DNA of 64,000 bases, from NCBI RefSeq assembly GCF_000203815.1, contig NW_004457729.1, forward strand, positions 1,302,674-1,366,673, given 5' to 3'. Numbering within the stretch: the first letter of the stretch is position 1; the number at the start of each line of letters is the position of its first letter. Below, piece after piece: positions 35,860 to 46,531 of the stretch. The position numbers and the translations under genes are program-made. The stretch is from Cavenderia fasciculata. Taxonomy: Eukaryota > Evosea > Eumycetozoa > Acytosteliales > Cavenderiaceae. A model generated the notes under the pieces. It was given only the letters and a program-made list of their open reading frames with translations, had not been told where the DNA came from and searched no databases.

Positions 35860-38800
35860 TTATTTATTTGATTTTTTTGATGATTTCTTTTTACCATTAA
35901 CAAAACTAAGAATTTCATTAATATTATCATTCATGGCATTGTTATTATTATTATTGTCTCTTTCTCTTTGTTGATTTTCCTTTGGTTCCTTGGTTTCCTT
36001 TTTTTGTTGATTTTCCTTTTTTTGTTTACGTGCAACTTGTAAGAGTTGTTGTTGTTGTTGTTGTTGAATACGTTGGATGTCCAATTGTTGTTGACGATGC
36101 AATTCAGAGAGCTTGGCTTGATGTTCCATGGCAAATTCTGCTTCAAAGTGTCTTAGGTAGTTTTCACTGTCCTTGACACGTGGGTGTTCTGGTTGGAGGT
36201 ACTTATCCAAAATCTTTTTAGTTTCACGTTCGTATTGGATGGCCATCTTCCAGTCCTTGAGTTGAGCGTATACCAAGGCGATCGAGTGGAGACATGGTGT
36301 AGAGATGATATTTTCTTCGCCAAAGAGACGACGTTGGTGCTTGATGGCCTCGAGGAGGAACTCGATAGACAATTGGAACTTTCTAAACTCTTGGAGGATA
36401 ATGGCGACACTAGTGTAGATGGATGGACGTTCCGGGCTAAACTCGCTGCCCAAGAGGTCGGTGAGGTAGAGCACACGCTTGAGGTAGCCCATAGCTTCGG
36501 TAGGGTGGTGAGCACGTTGGCAAAACAAGGCCAAGTTATTGTAAGAGTGGATGGTGTCGTGATGGTCAACACCCATTGTCTTTTCGGTGATGATGAGGGC
36601 GTTCTTTTGGAATTCGACGGCTTGGTCGTATTGCTCGGCGTAAAAGGCAGCCATGGCCAAGTTGTTGTAGCAAATGGCAGTGTCAGAGTGGATGGCACCG
36701 TGTACTTGGTGGCAGACTGTGAGTGCCTCGGTGAGGAGCTCACGGGCCTCGTCGATACGCTTGTTGGCGAGGGCAGCCTTGCCAGCCTCGAGCATGTCGA
36801 TTCCGTCTGGTGAACGTGGGTTGAGGTGCTTGACGACGCAGGCCAACTCGACAATGTCACCGAGGATGAATGGCTCGTCCTTTGTAAAGTCATAGTTGGA
36901 CGATGCAATTTGGAGACCAGTCTTTAGACACAGTGAACGGAGTACACTGATACGGCTTTCAATTGGTACAGAGTGTGTAGTGATTTCAGAACCATACTTT
37001 TCTTTTACGGCTTGAGCAATTTGCTCCCACAATCCCTTTTGAGACATTCTATTCTTTGCTGAATGTTGTTTCATTTGGTCTAGGTATTGTTGATTTAATA
37101 ATCTTTGTTGACGTTGTTTTTTGGTTTCCTTTATGTTGGAAGTGGTGGTGGTAGTAGAGGCGGAAGTAGTAGTATTACCGTTTCCATTTCCATTTCCATT
37201 ACCGTTATTATTATCATTATTTAAGATTCCTGAACCAGTATCAGTACCAAGGAAACAATTTAAGAAATGACAAATGGTGATTGCCATTTCAGAGGAATCG
37301 GTTTGACGAAGAGTTTCGTTGAAAATGTGTTTGGCAGCACGACTGACCATTTCGTTGAAGCACAATTCCTTGACAAATGGAATCTTGCTACAGAGTTGGG
37401 AGATGAGACCCAAGTAACGAATGTTGATACCACGACTATGCATAATGGCAGTGAGTGTTTGACCATCGACTGGAGTAGAGTTGAAAACTGTAAAATCTTG
37501 CACCAAACGATTGATCATCTTTTCCTTGAGAAACTCTCCAATCTTTTCGAGCTCCTCCTTGTCGGTTTGCTTTTCCTCTTCGGTACCACCCAAAACAACT
37601 GAAGACAAGAGATTTGGATTGAAACGAACGTGTGGTTCTTCTTGGTTAAATTCAAATGGTTCGGTGGTTTCCTTTTGTTGCTCGCCTGCTTCAGCCTTGC
37701 GTTGGGCGGCAGCCTTTTTCTTTTCTTCAAATTCAATCTTTAGGTATTCGGTATAGTTGGCAATCAATTCTGGACGCAAGACGTACATTTGGTGCTTGGC
37801 GTCGGGGTAGTTTGGATCACGTGGGGTGGCACGGAGGATATCGAGGATATAACGACGACCGTCGGTACCAATGATACCCTTGCTTTCAAACGAGGTGCAA
37901 ATCTTGACGGGTGGCTTGGAGAGGTCGCTTGGGCAGACTTCACGCTCGGCCAAATGCAACATGCTGGCAATCTTTTGGAGACGAGTGTGGAACTCGGCGT
38001 CGGCGACAATCGACTTGCCAGAGTCCATCGAACCATAGTGCACGACAGATGTCTTTTCATTGGAGAGGATACCTGGCACCAAACTTTGGGCAATGACACG
38101 GTGACCACGATAGTCAATGATGGCAGTGTTGATGGTCGAGATACCTTCGACATCGACCAAGTTGAAAAGCTTTACACCACGGAGATCATTGTTGGCGGCA
38201 GCACGGGCAGCACGGTCACCTCCACACTCGGCATAAGTGTCACGAGTGTCCAACGAGAAACTGAAAAAGATATTGTTGTAGACAAACATGTGAGCACGTT
38301 CGTTTTCGAGTGGATTGATGGGTGGAATCGACTTGTTGACGACGAGTTGTGCGCCACGGGTAGCAGCGTCGACAAAGTCGGCATTGACCTTGACGAGGGC
38401 ACGGTCACGGAGTACACGCTCCTGTACACTATCCTTGCCGAGTTCCTTGAGGCTTTGTAACTCTTCGTTCCAGTCACGTGGTTGAGCACGTAACTCGGGG
38501 TCTGGCAAATTGAGGTTAGACTCATTGGCACGGCTAGCAGTGTACTTGTTGACTTGAGGACGACAGATCCAGCTGTTGGATGGGACGACGGGTGGCACCA
38601 ACTCAAATGGATGACGTCTGGTGATGGATTGGAGGATATGACTCAGACCACGCTGGAAGAGTGGACTGATTTGTTGGAGGAGTTCGTGGAGGTTGTGAGT
38701 ATGGATGGCACGGGTGGTGGATGGAGCAGGGTTAAAGGTGGTAGAGGTGCTGCTATTGACAAAGAACCCGTTCGAGTTGGCAGTGACATGTACAATCTCT

Positions 38801-39843
38801 TGACTGTCGAGTACACCAATCTCCAAGTAGAAAAGGTCGCCAGACAACTTTCTCAAACCTGGTACTGGGTTCCAGCCAGACATGGATATAGAACGAATAC
38901 ATTGAATCGATTTTCTCATAGTCTCTGGATAGAAATCCTTTAATTCTGGTTTCTTGTATCCCTCTACATTGGTTATAATCATTCTACGTTCTTCTTGTTC
39001 ATTTTCCTTTTCTTTTTGTTTTTCCTCTTTTTTACTTAATTTAGATGACGATGATTTAACAGAAGAAGTAGTAGTAGTCTTTGAAGCTTTTGGTTCCTTT
39101 TTTGGTTTTTCTTGTTCCTCTTGTTGTGCTTCTTGTTCTAAATCTTCATCTTCTATTCTCTTTTGATCGATTTCATTTTCACCGGTCCATGAAAAACAAC
39201 TAAACAACGATGGATTGTTCAATGTTGATTCTTCTTGTGCAGTTTCAATAATTTCACTTAATCTTTTAATATGTAATCTTGATGTTCTTTCATTATATGT
39301 TGCTACAAGGAAAGAAAGAGAAAAGAAAGAGTTAAAACTAGTTTAATGTATTTGTTGTTTTGTTAAAGATTTGTGATAGTTTACCTGGAACCATATCAAT
39401 GATAGCACCATCTTTAATACCTTGGATACTACCCATTTCACTAAATTCATTCAACTTTTGACCATTTAAGACCAAGTTGTATGAAGTATGTAAACAAGTC
39501 TCAGTAGTTTCTTGCAAGTACTTGTGAATATCTGAAATTAAATCAAACTTTGTCACCTGAACATTGATTGTACCAAGTTCAACCGGTGTCTTTATACCAA
39601 TCTTGAATACTTCAACTAAATACATAATAGTAGTAGTAATAGATAGAGTTAGTGTTGTGTACTCTTTTTTTGTATTTATCTTTTGATTGTTGTTAATTTA
39701 CCTGTTTGTTGATCTAAAGGTATTTCCTCTGATACAGTTTGTTTTGTATCAATGGTGTTGTCATTGAGAGCAGCATCTTGTGCATCTGGAATATCCTCAA
39801 TGGTTGGACCATTGGTGGTTGATTCATTTGGAAGAGTAGCCAT
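35860..39843 (-). CDS. cluA: Clustered mitochondria protein (CLU/CluA)
   Basis: Exons 39702-39843, 39385-39615 and 35860-39302 join in phase to 1271 residues. CLU proteins are cytosolic RNA-binding proteins needed for normal mitochondrial spread; cluA was first found in Dictyostelium. In order: Asp/Glu-rich start, ubiquitin-like CLU_N domain (GTINVQVTKFDLISDIHKYL, SYNLVLNGQKLNEFSEMGSI), acidic/Lys linker, the GWNPVPGLRKLSGDLFYLEI region, the CLU domain (NNIFFSFSLDT, GDRAARAAANNDLRGVKLFN, FESKGIIGTDGRRYILDILR), an eIF3-like central part, and TPRs (HSDTAICYNNLAMAAFYAEQ, HDTIHSYNNLALFCQRAHHP). The C-terminus is a Gln/Lys tail. Coding GC is high, which creates long open antisense frames. Confidence 0.97.
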
Positions 39844-40085
39844 AATGATGATTCTCTCTACTACAAAATGAGTTGTTCTTCTCTGTCTCTGTCTGTCTGT
39901 AAAAGATAGTAAAGTGCTAGTTGTTTAAAGAGGCCTCTGCAATGAAAAGGAGAGCTTCGAAAACACTCGTTTTTTTATTTAATTTTTTTTAATTTTTTTT
40001 TTCGGTTTGCACCCGTCCATCCTTAAAATCAACAACTAATCATTTGATATCGAAATTTCAAGATTTCTTCTATTTATTTATTTAA

Positions 40086-42731
40086 TTAATTGTCTTCATC
40101 TTCATCTTCATCTTCATCTTCTTGTTCAATTTCTTTAAATGATTTTTCCAATTCTTCTTCTAATAACTTTAAAGAAAATTAATTTATATTAATTAATTTG
40201 ACCTTTTTCCATTATTATTATTTTTTTTTAAAACTTACTAAATCCAAATCATTATCCAACATGATATCATTATTATTTTCTTCTTCTTCTTCTTTTATAT
40301 CTTCTTCTTCTTCACCATCTTTTATATCCTTTTCTTGTTCATGTTTTATCCTTTTTCTTTTATGTGAATTTTCCTCTTGATCTTCTTCTTCTTCCTCTCC
40401 TTGTTCTTCATCCTTTTTGCCATTATCATTATAATCATTTTCTTGATTTTCAGAATCACTATCGCCACCATTTGAACTTGCACCACTCGAACTACCATCA
40501 GACTCATCACCATCTGCTAAAAATTCTTCCAATTCTTTATCTGCTTGATCAAAAGCAGCTACCATATCATGTGTTCGAACAATTTCTTCAAATTTACTTG
40601 TATTGTCCTCATTTATACTTGATGATGATGAAGCAGCTGCTGCTGGTGCCGATGATGAGGATAAAGTTGAAGATGAAGATGAAGATGATTTATGTTTACT
40701 TCCATTACCATTATCTCTAGGTGGTGGTGAATCTGAATCCTTTATTGGGAAATCATTTTCATCCAATTTAGTCCAATGCATGGCAGTTGATTCCAACCAT
40801 GATGAATTTACTACATGTAATCCCATTGATATTGCTTGATTAACTTTTGATGTTCCTTTCTATAAAAATAAATAAATAGATAAATAAATAAAATTATTCC
40901 ATTCTATTTTACTCTTTTTCTTTTTCTTCTTACGCGAGCAGCCATAACATGAGTAGTTTTTGGAGTGATTTCATTTTGAACGGTTGCACCCATTTCTTCT
41001 GCCAATATTCTTAATGGTTGAGGTTGTGATGAATTAATTGGATATATTCCACTTAGAACAATATATACATCTTTTAATATTTTTTTCTTTATATCATCAA
41101 CTATATTCTAAAAAAAATTAAAAATAAATTAATTAATGATTTAATCATTATCATTGTTTTGTTTTGATTTGATTCTATATTTCCATCTCTTACAGTAACA
41201 TGAGGTTTTTGATTATTTGAAACTTGTTTATAAAATTCAGTATGAATTTCAGTCAATTTTGATAGGATAACACGCAAATGATGATCACCTTCACTTTCAT
41301 CATTTTCATTATAGATACTATTTTCATCATCTTCTTCTTGTTGATCAACTTTTTGTTTTGGTGATGATACATTTGGAGACCCAGGTGATGGAGGTGTTGG
41401 TGTATTAACTGCCGCTGCTGTTGCTGCTGCTGGCTCATCATTCATTAATTGTTGATGAGGTGATTGTTTATCTGTTGGTAATAAATTTACCATATCTTTA
41501 CATCCAACAAAATATAAATCTAAATTAAATAAATAAATAAATAATTAATTAATTAATAAATGTATATTATCTTTTTCTTTTTCTTTTTTTTCCTTTCTTA
41601 CAAGGAACAATTTGAATTAAATTTTTTGATTTTTTCCAAACATCCGATCTATCATCAACAATTAAAACCATTGAATCATCACATGGAAACAATCTTTTCA
41701 ATGTTTTATGATTCATATCATTTGGTGTATCGTCTCGAGACAATACTCTCTCCTTGAAAACTCTTTGTTTTGGATCTACCAAACTGGCAATCTTTTGTGC
41801 ATAATTTCTTGTACCCATTGTATAAATATGTAATTCGAATAATCTATTTACTTCTCTTAAAAATTCATATAAATGTGGTCTATAATAAATATTAAATTAA
41901 TTTTCTTTTTCCATCTTTTTCTTTTTTCTTTTTTTCTTCTTTTCTTTATCTTGTTTACCTTAATTTAATAAAATATCTTTGATTACCATTTAAAATGATT
42001 TCATGAATATTTGATTTCTTTCTATCGATGGTACGCCAATAGGGAACCTCCATAAAATGTTGTTCCATGATGGCATGAATGATGGTATGATCCAAATCCA
42101 GTACCAATGACAACTTTTTATTGTCCAACAGTCGCTTTGCATTCTTTTCTTCAATTTGTTGTGCCATCTTGTGTGAAACGGTGATGTGTGGCTGACCATG
42201 TAGAATCGAGTGGATTGGTTGCGACGAGTCTTGGTTTGGTGATCGCTTTCTACCACTCACCTGGTTTTCAAGTGCCTGTTGTTTTCTCTGCTCGGCTACA
42301 TCTCTTCCACACGTTGCACACATACCATGAAATTGCATATCGTGTGTACAATACTCTATACGTCCCAAATTTGGTTTAACCTTTGTGGTATCTATAATAG
42401 AACCTGCAGGCATTGATATAGTTCTCATCGTTCCATCGTGTCTTGCCAATACAACTCTTTCACCTGTATCCTTTTTCTCTCTTTTTGGTTTCTTTTTAAT
42501 TTGTTGTGGTGTAGTTGAAGTAGTAGTTGAAGTAGTCGTTGTAGTTGTAGTTGTACCTGTAGATACATCGGTTGTTGTATCATTTGATGATTCTAAATCT
42601 AGTTGATGATTTAGTGATAGTTGAATGATGACCAATGGTTTACCTTGATCGATCTTTTCACCCTGTGAAACACACCATCTGACTATTGTACCTGCTTCCT
42701 CATATGGGTATTCTATATTGCTGTCTATCAT
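40086..42731 (-). CDS. fcp1: RNA polymerase II CTD phosphatase FCP1
   Basis: Six exons (41959-42731, 41602-41879, 41194-41519, 40934-41107, 40239-40859, 40086-40166) keep phase and give 750 residues. FCP1 removes phosphates from the Pol II C-terminal repeats to recycle the polymerase. The N-terminus has a lipoyl-like fold (EEAGTIVRWCVSQGEKIDQG). Next come the Cys-containing CTHDMQFHGMCATCGRDVAE, the catalytic DxDxT in LSLVLDLDHTIIHA, ELHIYTMGTRNYAQKIASLV, and VLIVDDRSDVW, all FCPH features. Exon 4 and the start of exon 5 form a BRCT domain (DVYIVLSGIYPI, TPKTTHVMAARAKGTSKVNQ, VVNSSWLESTAMHWTKL). The C-terminal tail is strongly acidic, as in FCP1 of other species where it binds TFIIF. Confidence 0.94.
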
Positions 42732-42967
42732 ATGATATCAGTTATATTTATAATCTCTTCTTCTTCCAGAGACCGTCTTTTAATAAAGAGACAAAGTGAA
42801 GTCAAAGACAATAATAACCCTTTTTGTTCTTCACCAAACTATTCAAAAATTATGAAATTAATGTTTTATGGTCATCTCATTCAACTCATCATTCAAGTGA
42901 ATTATATGTAAGGAGTGCTCACCACAACATTAGTATATTCATTCAGAAGAGAGAGAAAGAGATAAGG
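42732..42967. promoter_or_regulatory. Divergent promoter region, FCP1 and coiled-coil gene
   Basis: 236 bp between divergent starts. An open frame runs upstream of 42968, but its composition looks untranslated and the purine-rich AGAGAGAAAGAGATAAGG before 42968 fits a leader. Confidence 0.35.
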
Positions 42968-43512
42968 ATGAGTCAATCAAATATAGGATTACATCCAACA
43001 CTACCTATTGAAGATCCCTCAATAGCTATTAAAAAGGAATTGACAGAGGAGGGAGAAGCGATTGTTTCAGAGTTGGGTAAAGCAATTAGATCTTTGATCA
43101 AACATTCAAATGTACATGATGTATGTTATCACACTAGTAGTAGTATTAAACAACGTTGATATGTATTATAACAGTATTCTAATAATACTTTTATTAATTA
43201 TTATTATTATTATAGAATTTAATGACAATATCAAAGACATTCTCTGCACATGAACTAAATGTTACACAAACTGATGATGTATGTATTGTCGTACATCTTT
43301 TGATATGAATGAATGTTTTACTTATGACTATATCTCTCTGATCAAAACAATAGATGATACATCAAATGAGTTCACTATCGAAAGAATTAAGTTCACAAAT
43401 CAACTTGTTGAGAGGTTCATTTCAAGCGTTGGATGGAATCAATAACAGTGTCACTGAAATCAACCAAAATGCATTATCATTTACTAAAAAGACACCCATG
43501 TCTAGTGGTTAG
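42968..43512 (+). CDS. Small coiled-coil protein, possibly BORC/BLOC-1-like
   Basis: Three short exons (42968-43120, 43216-43278, 43354-43512), all phase 0 with standard borders, give 124 residues. The sequence is helical and charged (LTEEGEAIVSELGKAIRSLI, MIHQMSSLSKELSSQINLLR) with heptad-like spacing and no membrane segment. The pattern around TISKTFSAHELNVTQTDD is loosely like small BORC or BLOC-1 subunits (for example BORCS7), which work at lysosomes, but this is only a resemblance. Conserved splice borders without any frame break make it a real gene. It abuts the right-hand repeat region. Confidence 0.65.
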
Positions 43513-43799
43513 TTTGGAGTTTGGTACGCTGGAACTTGTTGTAACCAAATTTTTATTAGATTAATAATCAGGTGACATGTCAGTCAGATGATGTTGGACA
43601 TGAAAATAACTATCAGGCGATCAGGTGATCGTCACACCCTCACCTAAACTTCATCATGTGATTGGTAACCTTTTCCTGATTTCTTGTAAATATTAATAAA
43701 GCTGTAGCTATAGTTGTAATGTAACAATGGGCTGGAATTCTCCAGAATAATTTTACTTTCACCATTCAAGAAAGTTGGTTGATCAATTGATTAGCGATA

Positions 43800-44030
43800 G
43801 CCATGTCTTGGGTGATTCTCTAGAGTTGGGAAACAAAAAATGAGTAAGTTTGGCTGTCACCTGATCAGTAGACATGGCTTGGGTGATTCTCTCCAGAGTT
43901 GCAAAAAGATAAAAAAAGAGTTGATAAAAAGAGTAAGTTTGGCTATCACCTGATCAGTAGTGATGGCCATGGCTTGGGTGGTTCTCTAGAGTTGCAAAAA
44001 AGATAAAAAAGAGTAAGTTTGCCTATCCCT
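43800..44030 (-). repeat. Diverged tandem minisatellite, inverted relative to the left copy
   Basis: About three degenerate units read GCCATGTCTTGGGTGATTCT...GAGTAAGTTTGGCTATCACC on the plus strand, the reverse complement of the units at 22613-22772. They differ by small gaps and substitutions, unlike the nearly identical left pair. Confidence 0.85.
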
Positions 44031-44220
44031 TGACCCAGATGAGCTGTGCGACATCGCAAAGAAATTCTACCAAGACCTCTTTGCTGACAAGACCGACGAC
44101 CCTGTCGCGCACAGAGAAATGTTAAGTAAATGGAAACCAGTAAAGGCTACCATCAACGACCTCGATCGTCCCATTACCTGCGAAGAGATCAAATGGGCCA
44201 TCAACAATACCAGCTCCAGA
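44031..44220 (+). mobile_element. LINE (non-LTR retrotransposon) ORF2 fragment
   Basis: One frame reads DPDELCDIAKKFYQDLFADK, then KWKPVKATINDLDRPITCEE and IKWAINNTSS. This is typical of the stretch between the endonuclease and the reverse transcriptase of LINE ORF2 (FY..LF, then L..PIT.EEI..AI). Only about 63 residues remain, with no RT motifs. GC is clearly above the surroundings. It is flanked by the 27-base sequence AGATAAAAAAGAGTAAGTTT... at 44001-44027 and 44218-44244, either a target-site duplication or two minisatellite units. Confidence 0.75.
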
Positions 44221-44443
44221 TAAAAAAGAGTAAGTTTGCCTATCGCATGACCGGTGGAAGTGAGCCCTACTCATTTCCTGGCGATCATCATCGTTAGCTA
44301 TGAAGATTGAACATCTGTCATACTAACCGTTTCACGCTCAGGTCAAGCGATTTCAATTCATCATCCTTACTTAAATATGATTCAAGTTTTCGACTTGATA
44401 GTTTGTCGCACACTGTTAAGAGATCCTTAAAGTATGGTCTACT
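44219..44443 (-). repeat. Right copy of the 225-bp inverted repeat
   Basis: Reverse complement of 22409-22633. On the minus strand the open frame extends beyond the repeat to about 44527 (NRVVVNMVHLYSELTLYSSR joins the shared PYFKDLL...VKRLV), giving up to 69 residues. I do not recognise the product. Confidence 0.9.
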
Positions 44444-44674
44444 AGAGTATAGCGTTAGCTCGGAATATAAATGTACCATGTTAACTACGACTCGGTTGTT
44501 ATGGGTCAGTAGTCCTATTCCAAACAACTATGAAAAAAAACCGAACGAAACGAAGGTAAGAAACTTTCGGTTGACTCTCTCTTGATGATGACCATGAAAC
44601 CTTCCTTGCTGAAGAGCAAAACAAGCTGTTATAAAAGATACATACATACATACATAAACGTGTGTTAAAGTTAA

Positions 44675-45123
44675 ATGCAACAACCAGACTATTATGAAAT
44701 ATTACAAGTTGATAAATCAGCAGATATAAAAGAAATAAAGAGATCATATAATCAATTAGTACTTTTATATCATCCCGATAAATTATTACAACAGCAACAA
44801 CAACAGCAACAACAACATACAATAGATGATAAATTTACAGTAATACAAAAGGCATGGGAATGTCTAAGAGATGATAAACAACGTAAACTATATGATCATT
44901 CAATATTAGAGGCATCAAGACAAAAGTATTCAATCACCGACGAGATTGATTTGGATGATATGGACTATCAACAAGATACCAATGAATATTATTATCCTTG
45001 TCGGTATGTAGTAGTAGACTACACAATGGCTAATATCTTTTAAATATATTAATATGTGTATATATCATTTCATGTGTATATCCCAGTTGTAGTGGTAGAT
45101 TTATGATAAGTGAAAACAATTAG
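44675..45123 (+). CDS. DPH4/DNAJC24-like J-protein with shortened zinc finger
   Basis: Exons 44675-45003 and 45087-45123 (GTATGT to ATCCCAG, phase restored CG|T) give 121 residues. The J-domain has YYEILQVDKSADIKEIKRSY, the HPDK motif, a Gln run in the loop, and FTVIQKAWECLRDD with RKLYD. Then EIDLDDMDYQQDTNEYYYPC, RCSGRFMISENN and a stop. DPH4 carries the first step of diphthamide synthesis on elongation factor 2 and needs a CSL zinc finger (C-x-C, about 20 residues, C-x-x-C). Only the first Cys pair is present here, and I find no second pair in any frame over the next 150 bp. Either a further exon is missed or the gene is truncated. Confidence 0.75.
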
Positions 45124-45760
45124 TTTTTGAATAGGGTAGATCTTTTGCAAAACTCTGCAGAAAACGACAAAATATATATATAATAATAATAGAATAATAA
45201 TAATAGAATAATAATAGAATAATAGATCAAATAATAATATTTTTATTAATAATATTTAACAACAACAACAACGATATTATAATCAAAATATCTACTTTAA
45301 TGAACTACTATTAGTTGATTATAATGTCGTTGTTGTTTAATTAATTGAAACGAACGAATGAAAATCACTGGACATGCCAATGGTTCTTTGAAACTTCCTG
45401 GGGCCAAAAAAAAGAAGTCAACAAACAGATTTAAAATTTAAGGTCCATGTCTCACTCTATAGAAATAGAGAGAGTAAACTCTATAGAGGGTGATTGGTTC
45501 AGAATTAATCCAATTACTACCCAAAACCAAATTACACACACATATATACATATATATACCACACACACACACTTACAGAACCGATTCGATTAATATACAA
45601 TACATTGAAAACTCACTTTTTCATTCTCAATTCAACATATGAAATAAGTCGACTTGGTTTTATAATATATATAGATAGATAGAAAGATAGATAGATGATT
45701 GTAATATAACACAGAATAATAATAATAAATTAGAAAGAAATAGATAGAGAGATAGAGATC
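45124..45760. other. Intergenic region with a 23-bp hairpin
   Basis: 637 bp, very AT-rich. It contains AATAATAG repeats (45182-45230), the hairpin at 45261-45334, an inverted pair CTCTATAGA / TCTATAGAG at 45455-45463 and 45480-45488, CA and TA runs (45535-45570) and ATAGATAG repeats before the next start. The right part is probably the promoter of the small membrane protein. Confidence 0.45.
45261..45334. repeat. 23-bp inverted repeat with 28-base loop
   Basis: The left arm 45261-45283 and right arm 45312-45334 pair at 22 of 23 positions, and the remaining one would be a U-G wobble in RNA. The arms read AACAACAACGATATTATAAT(CAA). This geometry fits a small-RNA hairpin precursor, though AT-rich DNA forms such repeats by chance more easily. 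Confidence 0.7.
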
Positions 45761-46153
45761 ATGTCAATAAATCATCAAATAACATCATCATCAATACATT
45801 TTGAAGAATGGGCACATATAAACAATGAAATACTTTATACTCAAGTAAATGAAGCTGTTCAAGTATGTTGCTTATAATCAAGGTGGTGGAGGAGGAATAT
45901 CATTCTTAGTAAGACAGAGATATTAATATATTTCTTTATTTTGTTTTCCATCTTTTAATAATAGATCCAAGTAGCATTTATATTATTAACTGGAATGTTG
46001 GGATTATTTCTATTAACGACATTGGCATGGATATATTATCGATCACCTATATCAAGATTCTATGATATTAAACAATCATTCAACTTTAGATATATCAACG
46101 ATTCACCATTCACTCCCATGACCAAAGAATTAGAATATAAAATTAAAAGATAA
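45761..46153 (+). CDS. Small single-pass membrane protein
   Basis: Two short exons, 45761-45862 and 45965-46153 (102-bp intron, GTATGT to AATAATAG, phase 0), give 96 residues. Exon 1 is polar (MSINHQITSSSIHFEEWAHI, then NNEILYTQVNEAVQ). Exon 2 opens with a clear transmembrane segment IQVAFILLTGMLGLFLLTTL and AWIYY, then a positively charged cytosolic-type tail (RSPISRFYDIKQSFNFRYIN...KIKR). There is no signal peptide. Both exons are too short to stand out singly, but splice borders, phase and composition agree. I do not recognise the family. Confidence 0.65.
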
Positions 46154-46157
46154 TATA

Positions 46158-46188
<31 letters not shown>

Positions 46189-46531
46189 TTGTAAATAAAA
46201 TAAAAACTTGTAAACAACTGTAAACTATAACTATAACTATGCATAGGACCCTTATAATATATTTGTCATCATTGTTTTGTGCAAGCCTTGCAAGCTGAGG
46301 TTGGATCGAGACGAGAAACTTTCAGCTAATGATCGAAATGTGATAAAAATAAATATTTTGAAAAAAGAAACCCAAACCAAACCTTTCAACAAAAAAGAAA
46401 GAGAAAAAGAAAGAAAGATTTTTTTGTTTTGTTATTACTAAAGAGAGAAAAGACAAACACAGACAAGACAAGACATCTAGCTTTGCTTTGTTTATTGTTT
46501 TCATTCATTCATTCTCTCAATTTTGATAATA
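46154..46531. promoter_or_regulatory. Intergenic region upstream of the F-box/LRR gene
   Basis: 378 bp with an AATAAT repeat just after the small membrane gene (3' end) and A-rich DNA (46360-46440) leading to the next start. Probably the F-box/LRR promoter. No RNA gene is seen. Confidence 0.35.

Noticed and set aside
36184-36813. Long antisense open frame of 209 codons opposite CluA
   Set aside because: It mirrors the high-GC coding frame of CluA, has no recognisable domain and overlaps conserved TPR codons. The same holds for 37789-38460.
42824-42967. Longer N-terminus for the small coiled-coil protein
   Set aside because: The added residues are low quality, and the purine-rich leader and helical start favour the ATG at 42968.
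22409-44443. A single large transposon bounded by the inverted repeats
   Set aside because: The enclosed genes are mostly conserved host genes in their own orientations, no transposase is present, and the repeats lie asymmetrically to the minisatellites.
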